Assembly (NCBI GenBank): GCA_030949325.1
Contig: JAUZSQ010000032.1
Location: 1-39,295, forward strand
Length of the DNA: 39,295 nucleotides
Direction of reading: 5' to 3'
Source: Sulfurovum sp.
GTDB taxonomy: Bacteria; Campylobacterota; Campylobacteria; Campylobacterales; Sulfurovaceae
In this document: positions 20,254 to 28,312 of the stretch, piece after piece
Layout of the letters: each line of letters begins with the position of its first letter
Position numbering within the stretch: the stretch's first letter is position 1
Position numbers and translations under genes: made by a program
The notes under the pieces: model-generated
The model's database searches: none
What the model saw: only the letters and a program-made list of their open reading frames with translations
What the model was told of the DNA's origin: nothing

Positions 20254-21605
20254 ATGGCAAAGAAAAAAACACTTTTTGAGTGTCAATCTTGTGGGTTTCA
20301 ATCTCCACGATGGATGGGTAAATGTACTTCATGTAACCAATGGGAGAGTATGATAGAACTTTCTTCCCAACAGATAAAATTTCTCAAAAATACGTCGAAT
20401 ACCCAAAAGGTATCTACAGCTATCAAAGCCACACCCATTACACAGATAAAAGAAGACAATATCAGCCGTATAAGCTCAGGCAGTAGAGAACTAGACTTGG
20501 TATTAGGTGGTGGGATTGTCGCAGGGTCTTTGACACTGATTGGGGGTAGCCCTGGGGTCGGGAAATCTACTTTGTTACTCAAAATTGCAGGGAATTTGGC
20601 TAGGGACAACAAAAAGGTACTCTATGTCTCGGGGGGGAAGAATCAGCAGGTCAGATAAAGCTCCGTGCCAATCGGTTGGATGCGAACCATGATAATCTCT
20701 ATTTACTCCCAGAGATTAATCTCTCTTGTGTGATGGCAGAAATCAATACCCAAACCTTTGAATTTGTGATTATTGATTCTATCCAAACACTCTACAGCGA
20801 AGAGACTCCCTCTGCCCCTGGTTCTGTCACACAGGTGCGTACCATTACTTTTGAGCTGATGCGTATTGCCAAATCACTTAATATTCCTATCTTTATCATC
20901 GGACATATCACCAAAGATGGCTCCATAGCAGGACCTAGGGTACTAGAACACATGGTCGATACCGTCTTGTATTTTGAAGGCGATAACACGTCAGAGTTAC
21001 GCCTACTTCGTGGATTTAAAAACCGTTTTGGGGCAACCAATGAAGTAGGGATTTTTGAGATGAACAAAGAAGGTCTCAATGATGCCAAATCTATGGCAGG
21101 GAAGTTTTTCAACAAAGACAAACTACAATCAGGCTCTGCTTTGACAGTGATTATGGAAGGTTCTCGTCCTATCATAGTAGAAGTACAAGCCTTGGTATCC
21201 GAAGCCTATGGACACGCCAAACGAAGCTCTACAGGTTTTGACAACAACCGTTTGGGTATGCTTCTAGCACTCCTAGAAAAAAAGCTTGACTTGCCTTTAG
21301 GGACGTACGATGTCTTTATCAATATCGCAGGAGGCATCAAAGTCAATGACCCCTCAGCAGACCTAGCCATCATCGCAGCGATTTTGAGTAGCTATAGAGA
21401 CAGAGAACTCAGCTCCGAGAGCCTATTTTTAGGAGAAGTGAGCCTTACAGGAGAGATTCGCGAAGTCTCAGCACTCTCACAACGGCTCAAAGAGATAGAA
21501 ACCCAAGGTTTTCTCAAAGCAGTTATCCCCAATAAACCTACAGAAAAAACCACTATCAAATGTTTTGTTGCTGATGAAGTTTCTAAAGTCGTGGAGTGGA
21601 TGTAA
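20254..21605 (+). CDS. radA: DNA repair protein RadA (frameshifted at a G tract)
   Basis: A C4 zinc finger (Cys10, 13, 24, 27), the Walker A motif GGSPGVGKS (about 97-105), the RadA-specific KNRFG motif (GFKNRFGATNE) and a C-terminal Lon-protease-like domain (NIAGGIKVNDPSADLAIIAA) are all present, so every part of the protein is encoded. The frame breaks at seven Gs (20631-20637), where the family sequence YVSGEESAGQIKLRANRL needs five or eight. The repaired length is about 449 residues, the normal size. RadA is a RecA-like ATPase that promotes branch migration in recombination. As the core gene is otherwise perfect, sequencing error is likelier than decay, although slippage at a poly-G tract cannot be excluded. 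Confidence 0.92.
20631..20637 (+). repeat. G7 homopolymer inside radA
   Basis: Seven consecutive Gs at the exact point of frame change. Poly-G tracts of this size are the classical slippage sites of phase-variable genes in Campylobacter and Helicobacter, but radA is not known as such a gene. Confidence 0.6.
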
Positions 21606-21620
21606 GTCTAGGTAAATCTA

Positions 21621-21629
21621 TGCTATACT
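21621..21629 (+). promoter_or_regulatory. extended -10 element six bases before acpS
   Basis: TGCTATACT ends only six bases from the acpS ATG (21636). Transcription from it would begin at or next to the A of the start codon, giving a leaderless mRNA. There is no Shine-Dalgarno sequence in between. Confidence 0.4.
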
Positions 21630-21635
21630 CTTTTT

Positions 21636-21983
21636 ATGAAAATTGGTACAGATATTATACATATACAACGCATAGAAAAATCACTAGCCAAATATGGAGA
21701 CAGCTTTAAAAAACGTTTTCTCTCTAGCCAAGAGATACAAACTGCCCAAAAGGTAGAAAGCATCGCAGGGTATTGGGCAGCCAAAGAAGCGATATCCAAA
21801 GCCTTGGGCTGTGGCATAGGGGCAAATCTTTCTTTTCATGATATTATTATTAGTAAAACCTCTTTAGGTGCACCCACCTTTAGACTCAGCGAAGAAGCCC
21901 AAAAAAGACATCCTTATAGTCATACCTCACTCTCTATCAGTCATGATGGTGGATTTGCTATTGCTGTGGCTGTTATCACTTAG
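21636..21983 (+). CDS. acpS: holo-[acyl-carrier-protein] synthase
   Basis: 115 residues, the usual size for AcpS. The magnesium- and CoA-binding motifs are clear: GTDIIHIQRIE with Asp6 at the start, and GYWAAKEAISKALGCG with Glu51. The C-terminal SISHDGGFAIAVAV closes the fold. The enzyme transfers 4'-phosphopantetheine from CoA to the serine of acyl carrier protein and so activates fatty acid synthesis. It follows radA after 30 bases, with a possible own promoter immediately before the start codon. Confidence 0.95.
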   Translation: MKIGTDIIHIQRIEKSLAKYGDSFKKRFLSSQEIQTAQKVESIAGYWAAKEAISKALGCGIGANLSFHDIIISKTSLGAPTFRLSEEAQKRHPYSHTSLSISHDGGFAIAVAVIT

Positions 21984-22021
21984 ACGTACAAAGTCTATAC
22001 AATTTATTTACAAGGAAACCC

Positions 22022-22423
22022 ATGAAATCACTCTCTTTATTGATGATACTCACCCTAGTATTTTCAGGATGTAGCCGTAGGCATACTGTTGTACCTCCAC
22101 AAGCTACAGTCACTCCCATAGCACCCGTACTTACCCCAAAAGCTGTCCCAAGACCTCCGTACAAAAAGCATAAGATGAAAACAGTACAAAACACAAACTA
22201 TACTGATGCCTATATGTATCCAGAAGATACCTCTCTAGCCAAAAAAGACCCTGTAATCAAAGCCCCTATAGCTACCCAAACAGCTACTACAGTCACAAAC
22301 ACTGTATCCAAGGAAGAATGTATCTCCATGATAGGTGAAGATAAGTTCAACAGATACACCCAAATGCTAGGCTCAGAAGCCAGTTCTATCAAACGCTGTG
22401 CTATGCTAAAAGCGATGAAGTAA
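22022..22423 (+). CDS. small lipoprotein of unknown function
   Basis: 133 residues with a lipobox (LTLVFSGC, Cys at about residue 17), a Pro/Thr/Val-rich linker, and a short C-terminal motif with two cysteines (KEECISMIGEDKFNRYTQML, then KRCAMLKAMK). The C-terminal segment looks like a small helical domain that might be closed by a disulfide. AAGGAAACCC precedes the ATG. It lies 38 bases after acpS and its stop is adjacent to the next lipoprotein start, so all probably share a transcript. No family recognised. Confidence 0.6.
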   Translation: MKSLSLLMILTLVFSGCSRRHTVVPPQATVTPIAPVLTPKAVPRPPYKKHKMKTVQNTNYTDAYMYPEDTSLAKKDPVIKAPIATQTATTVTNTVSKEECISMIGEDKFNRYTQMLGSEASSIKRCAMLKAMK

Positions 22424-22424
22424 C

Positions 22425-22862
22425 ATGACAAAAGTCATCATAAACAAATCATGGATAAAACTCTCGGCTATTATACTGACTCTACTTTTACTAGGCTGTA
22501 CCTCGATTGCACCTTTTAATCAAATAGCCTATGAAAAGGCTACAAGTGTCAAAGCAAGGTCAATGTTATTGATGTCAAAGGCAACCCAACCTTATACTAC
22601 ACATAAAGACGAAATAGCTATCTTGTTATTAGAGGCACAACAAGGGTATGAATACGCCAAAGGCAGACCCAAGAATCAACAATCTTCGGCTCAATGGGCT
22701 ATTATCCTGAGTCCTCAGCGACATAGTTTGGGTGGGTTCTTGCACAAATGGAAACTAGAAAAAACCTTAAGTAGCTTCTATATCCAAGAAGCCCAAAAAC
22801 TCATTGGAAGACATTTTGACTACATCAGTAGTTTGGAATCAGGCAAAATAAATAAGCCCTAA
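22425..22862 (+). CDS. lipoprotein of unknown function
   Basis: 145 residues with a signal peptide ending in the lipobox LLLLGC (Cys at about residue 25). The mature part is mostly helical with a conserved-looking central stretch (AILLLEAQQGYEYAKGRPKN, then LSPQRHSLGGFLHKWK), which suggests a helical bundle at the membrane. It starts one base after the previous gene's stop, suggesting translational coupling. I do not recognise the family. Confidence 0.6.
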   Translation: MTKVIINKSWIKLSAIILTLLLLGCTSIAPFNQIAYEKATSVKARSMLLMSKATQPYTTHKDEIAILLLEAQQGYEYAKGRPKNQQSSAQWAIILSPQRHSLGGFLHKWKLEKTLSSFYIQEAQKLIGRHFDYISSLESGKINKP

Positions 22863-22887
22863 TTTAACACCCTAAAGGAAAAAAGAT

Positions 22888-23214
22888 ATGTCAAAAAAAG
22901 ATGAATTTCTCACTACCTTAAAAGCAGCACTAAGTGTATTTGCACAAGACCAATGGAAACAATTTGCCACTGAAGCCTTAAGAGATACTGAAGTATTTAT
23001 TATAGAATCCAAAGATGATTTGATACGATGGCATCAAGCTTTACAAAGCAAACAATTAAGCAAAAAAGATTTTGAATGGTTGATAGCAAGTAAGAAAGAT
23101 GAAGTCAGTTTACTCGCCCTCAAAGAGTTAGGATTAGCCAAAGTAGCACAAGACCGTTTTATCAACGGAATGCTTGACCTCGTTGTCAATACAGCTTTTA
23201 AGACGCTCTTGTAG
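22888..23214 (+). CDS. small cytosolic helical protein of unknown function
   Basis: 108 residues without signal peptide or membrane segment. The strong ribosome site AAAGGAAAAAAG supports the start. Several amphipathic helices are predicted from the spacing (FLTTLKAALSVFAQDQWKQF, LQSKQLSKKDFEWLIASK). It ends three bases from the convergent methyltransferase gene. Function unknown. Confidence 0.6.
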   Translation: MSKKDEFLTTLKAALSVFAQDQWKQFATEALRDTEVFIIESKDDLIRWHQALQSKQLSKKDFEWLIASKKDEVSLLALKELGLAKVAQDRFINGMLDLVVNTAFKTLL

Positions 23215-23217
23215 TCC

Positions 23218-24207
23218 TTAGCCTTTCCTAAAGCACATCACCTTAAATCTATCTCCCATCATCGTGGGCGATATGAGGGTTTTGATTTTGTCGGCTTCGG
23301 AGGCGTATCTTGCAGGGGTGGTTTGTTTGGAGAATTGTTCTAAGATGTCGATGATACCAAAGCGTATCAAGGCTCGTGCTTGTGTCTCGTAGGCTATTTC
23401 TGTGAAACCAGCGTCTCTAAAGGCTTGGCTTACATGGCTGAAGTTTACATCATAGGTGATGTCATCTTTTTGAAATGACGTATCAAGATGTACGTCTTGG
23501 TCAAACAAAGGAAAGACTTCGTGCTTTTTGTAGATACGGATAGAAAAATCATTGCGTACATATTTTTCACCATAATCAAAAGTGACGAAATCACAAACAG
23601 AAATACCTTTTGCCATCTCTACTGCGAAATCTTCATAGCCTACTGCTATTTCTCCTTGTCTGAGGTGATGGGTTTTTGCCCATGACAAGAGTGTGGGATT
23701 GCCTTCTTGCCATGAGAGTGTATGATGGTCTATGACGGCTATTTTCTCATCTTTGAGAAGCTCACAAGGAAAGGCATCGAAGATTTCATTGGCTACGACA
23801 AAGGCATACTCTACTTCTACTTCACTGATGTCGTTAAAATGGCTAATCGTAATATCCTCTCCGAAACGCTCTTTGATATAGTCTAGTTGGGCTTGACGTA
23901 CCTGAGGTTGACGCTCTACGATAGCAAATTTGAGTGTGCTTACCAAACTAGCATCACAGGTATAAAGCCACTGTATCATGTCACACAGTAAGTAGCCTTG
24001 ATGTGCCCCTATCTCTATGAGCCATCCATTTTTATCGGCTTTTCCTTCTTGTAGTAGCGTATAAAAATGATTGGCTATACTCGCTCCAAAAAAGCTACTT
24101 GTACTCACGGCTGTATAAAAGTCTCCTGCTTTACCTATGGTTTTGAAGTCTTGGTAATAGCCTTTTTCTCCATAAAGCCAATCGTTCATATAAGTGCTAA
24201 AGTACAT
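23218..24207 (-). CDS. MidA/NDUFAF7-type SAM-dependent methyltransferase
   Basis: 329 residues. The N-terminal FSTYMNDWLYGEKGYYQDF and GDFYTAVSTSSFFGASIANH segments are characteristic of the MidA family (PF02636), followed by the SAM-binding glycine motif LIEIGAHQGYLLCDMI and VANEIFDAFPCELL. In mitochondria the relative NDUFAF7 dimethylates an arginine of a complex I subunit. The bacterial role is less settled. A link to Nuo complex assembly would be plausible here, but is not shown by the neighbours. It overlaps the upstream tolC-like gene by 11 bases. Confidence 0.85.
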   Translation of the reverse strand: MYFSTYMNDWLYGEKGYYQDFKTIGKAGDFYTAVSTSSFFGASIANHFYTLLQEGKADKNGWLIEIGAHQGYLLCDMIQWLYTCDASLVSTLKFAIVERQPQVRQAQLDYIKERFGEDITISHFNDISEVEVEYAFVVANEIFDAFPCELLKDEKIAVIDHHTLSWQEGNPTLLSWAKTHHLRQGEIAVGYEDFAVEMAKGISVCDFVTFDYGEKYVRNDFSIRIYKKHEVFPLFDQDVHLDTSFQKDDITYDVNFSHVSQAFRDAGFTEIAYETQARALIRFGIIDILEQFSKQTTPARYASEADKIKTLISPTMMGDRFKVMCFRKG

Positions 24208-25411
24208 TTTCTACCCTAATATAAAGTTTGAGCAGTTGTATTTGCTTGTCTATTTTATAAATCTTTTGGTCTAGCTTTCTAATCGTGATAGAATTTTGCA
24301 TAATGTCTGTATCTAGTGAGGTTTTTTCTCCTGCTTCTACGAGGTTTTGCGTGAGTATCAAGAGGTTTTGATAGATTTTGGCATCTTTTTGTGCCAAGAG
24401 AATTTTCTTGTCCAAAATTTTTAAGCTATTGTCTATCCATACATATTCTTCTTCTATTTGGTCTTTTGTGTCCAAGACTTGTACGGCAGTTTTGAGCTTC
24501 TCTATTTTGCTCAGTTCAATGTCATTAAGCGTATCAATATCCAATGCCATAGAGATAGAAATCCCATAATTATAATAGCTTTCTTTGAGATTAGGATTGA
24601 GAAAAAGAGGGTTCAAATCGCCATTGATATATTGCCCCGTTACAGAGACGGTAGGTAAATATTTTGCCATAGTTACATGGGTATTATAGTCTGCTTGTTC
24701 TGCTCTTAATCTATCTTTTTGGAGTGCTAGGTTTTCACTACGGTACACATCTTGTGGCAATAGTTTGAGCTTGGGTAGTGTTAACTTAGAAGGATTTTTG
24801 TCACTTAGCAGTGAAAACCTTTGCTTCATCTCTAGTACTCTAAGTTCTAGTTCCAGTAAAGAAGCTTCATCTTGACTCTTTTTGAGAATCGCTTGGTTCA
24901 AAAAGCTACTGTCCAAAATACCTGAATCATAGCTATCACGCTTTTGGTGAATATCTATTTCATCATTTTTAATAAGATATTTCATCTTTTTTTGTTCAAG
25001 TGTATTCTTGCTAAGATTAAACAAAATAGAGACAGCATCCCCAATCATTTGCCTTTTTTGTAGCCTGATTTCTATAGCATTGGCACGACCCAAGACATCC
25101 GCATATCGGATACCATAATAAATCCCCCCTGACCTAAAGATAGGCTGGTCTATTTGTACAGAATAGTTATCTCGTATATCGCTTCTGTCTTTGAATTGTG
25201 TAGAATAACTTTTGCGATAACTCACTACGACAGGATTAATCCAACTCTGCGAAAGCTTTTGAGATTCTAACGCATTGCTCTGCATCTGATACTCAAATAA
25301 TAATGATTTGTTGTCTGAGAGAATATCACCCAAATCATCAGCATAGACAAAAGAAGCAAAGAGTAGGCTATAAAGTATTAATGGCTTTTTCAAAACGTCT
25401 AAACCCTTCAT
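24197..25411 (-). CDS. TolC-like outer-membrane efflux protein
   Basis: I place the start at 25411, giving about 404 residues with a signal peptide (MKGLDVLKKPLILYSLLFAS). The mature part has the long heptad-patterned helices and internal duplication of the OEP family, with the typical segment DQPIFRSGGIYYGIRYA in the first half and KYLPTVSVTGQYINGDLNP in the second. It would form the outer-membrane channel of a tripartite export pump. The 5' end overlaps the 3' end of argD by 44 bases and the 3' end overlaps midA, so three unrelated genes share a transcript. An adaptor-type gene is found 5 kb away at 30239-31048, which may be its partner. Confidence 0.8.
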   Translation of the reverse strand: MKGLDVLKKPLILYSLLFASFVYADDLGDILSDNKSLLFEYQMQSNALESQKLSQSWINPVVVSYRKSYSTQFKDRSDIRDNYSVQIDQPIFRSGGIYYGIRYADVLGRANAIEIRLQKRQMIGDAVSILFNLSKNTLEQKKMKYLIKNDEIDIHQKRDSYDSGILDSSFLNQAILKKSQDEASLLELELRVLEMKQRFSLLSDKNPSKLTLPKLKLLPQDVYRSENLALQKDRLRAEQADYNTHVTMAKYLPTVSVTGQYINGDLNPLFLNPNLKESYYNYGISISMALDIDTLNDIELSKIEKLKTAVQVLDTKDQIEEEYVWIDNSLKILDKKILLAQKDAKIYQNLLILTQNLVEAGEKTSLDTDIMQNSITIRKLDQKIYKIDKQIQLLKLYIRVENVL

Positions 25412-26564
25412 CAATCTCATCTTTAGATATCGTAATACTAGGTAAAAATCGTACCGTATTACGCCCTGCTTTAAGTACAATTAGCCCTTGGCTCATACAG
25501 TTTTGGACAATAGCACTTTGTATCTGTGCATCTTTGGCACGAAGCCCTCGCATCAATCCTAAGCCTACTTCTTTGTCGAAAAGTTTAGGATAACGCTGTA
25601 CAAGTTGCTTTGACTTCTGAGAAAAATAAAGGTGCATTTCATCAATGATACCTTCATCATCCAAGCTAGACAATATCTCTAAAACTGCCAATCCTGCACG
25701 GCTACTGAGATAATTCCCACCAAAAGTACTGCCATGTTCACCAAAAGTCAGTATCTCTTTGTGCGTAGTCATCACTGCCCCAATAGGCATACCACCACCC
25801 AACCCTTTGGCCAAAGTAATAATATCGGGTTCTATCTCATAGAGATTGGATGCCAAAAATTCACCTGTACGATACACGCCTGTTTGTACCTCATCTACAA
25901 TGAGCAAAATATCTTTGGATTTCAAATGGGCTGAGAGATTTTGTATCTCTGCTTTGTCAAAGGGTTCTACCCCTCCTTCACCTTGGACGAGTTCAATCAG
26001 AACGGCTACCGTTTCTGAGTCTATCGCTTTATACACATCGGCAATAGATTTTTCATAAGAAAAACCATCAGGATAAGGCGAAAAGTGAGGCGTATGAAAG
26101 CTCTCTTGACCTGTGGCTTTGACGGTAGTAATCGTACGCCCATGAAAAGAATGTTCTAAAGTAATCACCTTATAACGCTTCTTCTCAAACTGTGTTTCAC
26201 CATATTTTCGTGCAATTTTTATCGCACCTTCATTGGCTTCTGCTCCAGAGTTGGCAAAAAATATCCCCATATCATAGCCACTAAGTTCTACAATCTTTTG
26301 GGCAAGTTTGGCTTGGGGCTCTATGACTTGTAGATTGGAGATATGTATAATACTTTGTGCTTGTTGTGCAATAGCCTCTACCAATATCGGATGTCCATGC
26401 CCTACAGAATTGACCCCAATCCCAGAAGCAAAATCAATATAATCCTTACCCTCATCATCATAAAGCGTCGAACCTACACCTTTGACAAAATTGGTATAAT
26501 TTCGTGCATAGGTTTGTAATACATACTTTTTATCTTGTTGTTCTAATGTCATGTTATTTTCCAT
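25368..26564 (-). CDS. argD: acetylornithine aminotransferase (class III PLP)
   Basis: 398 residues, the size of ArgD. Class III aminotransferase features are present: ANSGAEANEGAIKIARK (106-120), the cofactor aspartate in LLIVDEVQTGVYRTG (Asp224), and the PLP lysine Lys253 in DIITLAKGLGGGMPIGA. The enzyme converts N-acetylglutamate semialdehyde to N-acetylornithine in arginine synthesis, and often also serves in lysine synthesis. Two starts are possible. The first ATG (26564) is close to a strong -10 with no ribosome site, while an ATG four codons later (MTLEQQ) follows GGAAAA. Paralogues of the same class (GABA or ornithine aminotransferases) cannot be excluded, but the length and motifs favour ArgD. 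Confidence 0.88.
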   Translation of the reverse strand: MENNMTLEQQDKKYVLQTYARNYTNFVKGVGSTLYDDEGKDYIDFASGIGVNSVGHGHPILVEAIAQQAQSIIHISNLQVIEPQAKLAQKIVELSGYDMGIFFANSGAEANEGAIKIARKYGETQFEKKRYKVITLEHSFHGRTITTVKATGQESFHTPHFSPYPDGFSYEKSIADVYKAIDSETVAVLIELVQGEGGVEPFDKAEIQNLSAHLKSKDILLIVDEVQTGVYRTGEFLASNLYEIEPDIITLAKGLGGGMPIGAVMTTHKEILTFGEHGSTFGGNYLSSRAGLAVLEILSSLDDEGIIDEMHLYFSQKSKQLVQRYPKLFDKEVGLGLMRGLRAKDAQIQSAIVQNCMSQGLIVLKAGRNTVRFLPSITISKDEIDEGFRRFEKAINTL

Positions 26565-26581
26565 TTTTTAATATTGGACTT

Positions 26582-26590
26582 ATTATAGCA
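26582..26590 (-). promoter_or_regulatory. extended -10 promoter of the argD-tolC-midA transcript
   Basis: On the minus strand this reads TGCTATAAT, a perfect extended -10, 18 bases before the argD ATG at 26564. Confidence 0.5.
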
Positions 26591-26628
26591 TAGTACGAGA
26601 GAAAACGCTCTTTTACTGTAGTTTTGGT

Positions 26629-26634
26629 TATAAT
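26629..26634 (+). promoter_or_regulatory. -10 element six bases before the Omp85-type gene
   Basis: A perfect TATAAT ends six bases before the ATG at 26641, so a transcript from it would be leaderless, as proposed for acpS. No Shine-Dalgarno sequence is seen. Confidence 0.4.
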
Positions 26635-26640
26635 ACTACT

Positions 26641-27936
26641 ATGATAAAAAATATAAAATCCTTTAAGCTATTACTCTGTACTGTGGCTCTAGTCTCCCCT
26701 CTTTCTCTTTATGCTACCCTAGATGAAAAGACTCCCAAAAGTAAAGACTGGGTTGTGCTACCTTATGGGTTTTCTAGTGAAGCTATGGGTGTAGTAGGAG
26801 GGATTGGGGTGATTAAACAAGGTCTGATACAACCTCAGACTACCCTTGTTGCTACCTTACTGGGAGGATTATCAGAAAATATTCTCACACAAGGGAAAGA
26901 AACAGAAGCCAACTTTTCGGGGGCATTTTTATACTTCTCTGACTATAAACTCCCCTTTAATAAGCGATTATCTTTCTCTATCATGGGGCTAAAGAGTTAT
27001 AGTCCCCGTAATCAATACTATGTAGAGGGAAGCAATAATTCCAAAAAAGAGCATGTATTTAGCACTTCTGGGGATTCAAACTTTTTTAATACGGTATTGA
27101 ACTATGTCTTTCCTATAGGTGAAGGCTTAGAAAATCCTGACAATCTGTATACCCTAAAAAATGGTATGGCATTACATCGTGAAGGTCTGGGTAATGGCAT
27201 ACCCTTTGTGACAGGACGCACCGTCTTAGGACTCAAAAGCTTTTATCAAAAAGATACCTTTGAGAATGCACCCCTACCTCTTATGCAGTCATGGTCAACC
27301 AATGGTCTTCGCCTCTCTCTCACCCATGACAATACAGACTTCAATGTAAACCCCTCTCGTGGATACCATTTTGAAATACAATATTCTGAAGACTTTGGTC
27401 AAGGAAGTAGCTCTCAAAGTTGGGATTTCTTAGAATTTAAATATAACCACTACATAGCACTTGAACCCTTCTCATTTACCCGACAAAATGTCTTGGCTAT
27501 GAGTCTGTGGACAGGCTACTCTAATTCATGGGAAAACAATGAAGAAATTTATAAAGGAATCAATGCCCATCGTCCCCCTGTATGGGAAGGAGCAAGACTT
27601 GGAGGATTATTCAAGATGAGAGGGTATGACAATAACCGTTTCTCAGATAAAGCCGTCTTCTATGCCACAGCAGAATACCGTATGATGCTCAACTACAATC
27701 CCCTCAAACAAAATGACTATATCCCTGTAGCCGTTGATTGGTTTCAACTCGTTGCCTTTGGAGAAGCAGGACGTGTCAATGATGCTTATAATTTTGAGCT
27801 ATTAAGCGATATGAAATATGATGTAGGTCTAAGCCTACGCTCTATGGTTTCTCAACTGCCTATACGATTGGATATCGCCTACAGTGAAGAAGGAACCAAT
27901 ATGTGGCTGATGATTAATCAACCTTTTGACTTTTAA
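26641..27936 (+). CDS. Omp85-superfamily outer-membrane barrel without POTRA domains
   Basis: 431 residues: signal peptide ending near SLYA, then a beta-barrel with alternating aromatic strands ending in phenylalanine (INQPFDF). The Omp85 family hallmark is the L6 loop motif RGY (327-329, in LFKMRGYDNNRFSDKAVFYA) followed by the strand YATAEYRMML. There is no room for POTRA domains between the signal and the barrel, so this is not BamA or TamA but a barrel-only member (PF01103-like), of the sort related to patatin-associated or surface-antigen barrels. Its job is unknown. A TATAAT lies just before the start, and the 3' end overlaps hspR by 23 bases in convergent orientation. Confidence 0.75.
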   Translation: MIKNIKSFKLLLCTVALVSPLSLYATLDEKTPKSKDWVVLPYGFSSEAMGVVGGIGVIKQGLIQPQTTLVATLLGGLSENILTQGKETEANFSGAFLYFSDYKLPFNKRLSFSIMGLKSYSPRNQYYVEGSNNSKKEHVFSTSGDSNFFNTVLNYVFPIGEGLENPDNLYTLKNGMALHREGLGNGIPFVTGRTVLGLKSFYQKDTFENAPLPLMQSWSTNGLRLSLTHDNTDFNVNPSRGYHFEIQYSEDFGQGSSSQSWDFLEFKYNHYIALEPFSFTRQNVLAMSLWTGYSNSWENNEEIYKGINAHRPPVWEGARLGGLFKMRGYDNNRFSDKAVFYATAEYRMMLNYNPLKQNDYIPVAVDWFQLVAFGEAGRVNDAYNFELLSDMKYDVGLSLRSMVSQLPIRLDIAYSEEGTNMWLMINQPFDF

Positions 27937-28297
27937 AGATGATAATATCATAAGAAGTCGTTGTCACCAGTGCTTTACTAATATGCACGGAACCATTACG
28001 GTTGACTTTGGAGAGTGATTCTTTGAGTTGACAGAGTTCTACTTCCATCGCATCAATTTGGGCTTTGAGTTGCAAGATAATATCCACACCTGCAAGATTG
28101 ACACCCATTTGGCGTGTCAAACCTAAGATAAACTTCATACGGTCAATATCACGTTGTGAATACAAACGAATCCGTCCTTGTGTGCGTGAGGGTTCTACTA
28201 AACCTTCTCTCTCATACTGTCTCAATGTTTGAGGGTGTATCTCCAACATCGTAGCTACTGCAGAGATAAGATATACGGGTTCATCATAGCCTTGCAT
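27914..28297 (-). CDS. hspR: heat-shock repressor HspR (MerR family)
   Basis: 127 residues. The N-terminal MerR-type helix-turn-helix (YLISAVATMLEIHPQTLRQY, then EREGLVEPSRTQGRIRLYS) and the following RDIDRMKFILGLTRQMGVNLAGV are typical for HspR, with a C-terminal coiled-coil segment. HspR represses chaperone operons by binding HAIR sites. The gene follows dnaJ directly (15 bases), as in Campylobacter and Helicobacter-type cbpA-hspR operons. A HAIR site lies upstream of the operon, so autoregulation is expected. Confidence 0.9.
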   Translation of the reverse strand: MQGYDEPVYLISAVATMLEIHPQTLRQYEREGLVEPSRTQGRIRLYSQRDIDRMKFILGLTRQMGVNLAGVDIILQLKAQIDAMEVELCQLKESLSKVNRNGSVHISKALVTTTSYDIIIFKSQKVD

Positions 28298-28312
28298 CTC
28301 TACTCCTTTGGC

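Noticed and set aside
22888..23214. Small cytosolic protein as part of a toxin-antitoxin pair
   Set aside because: No partner gene of suitable size is adjacent, since its neighbours are a lipoprotein and a methyltransferase, and no toxin or antitoxin motif is visible.
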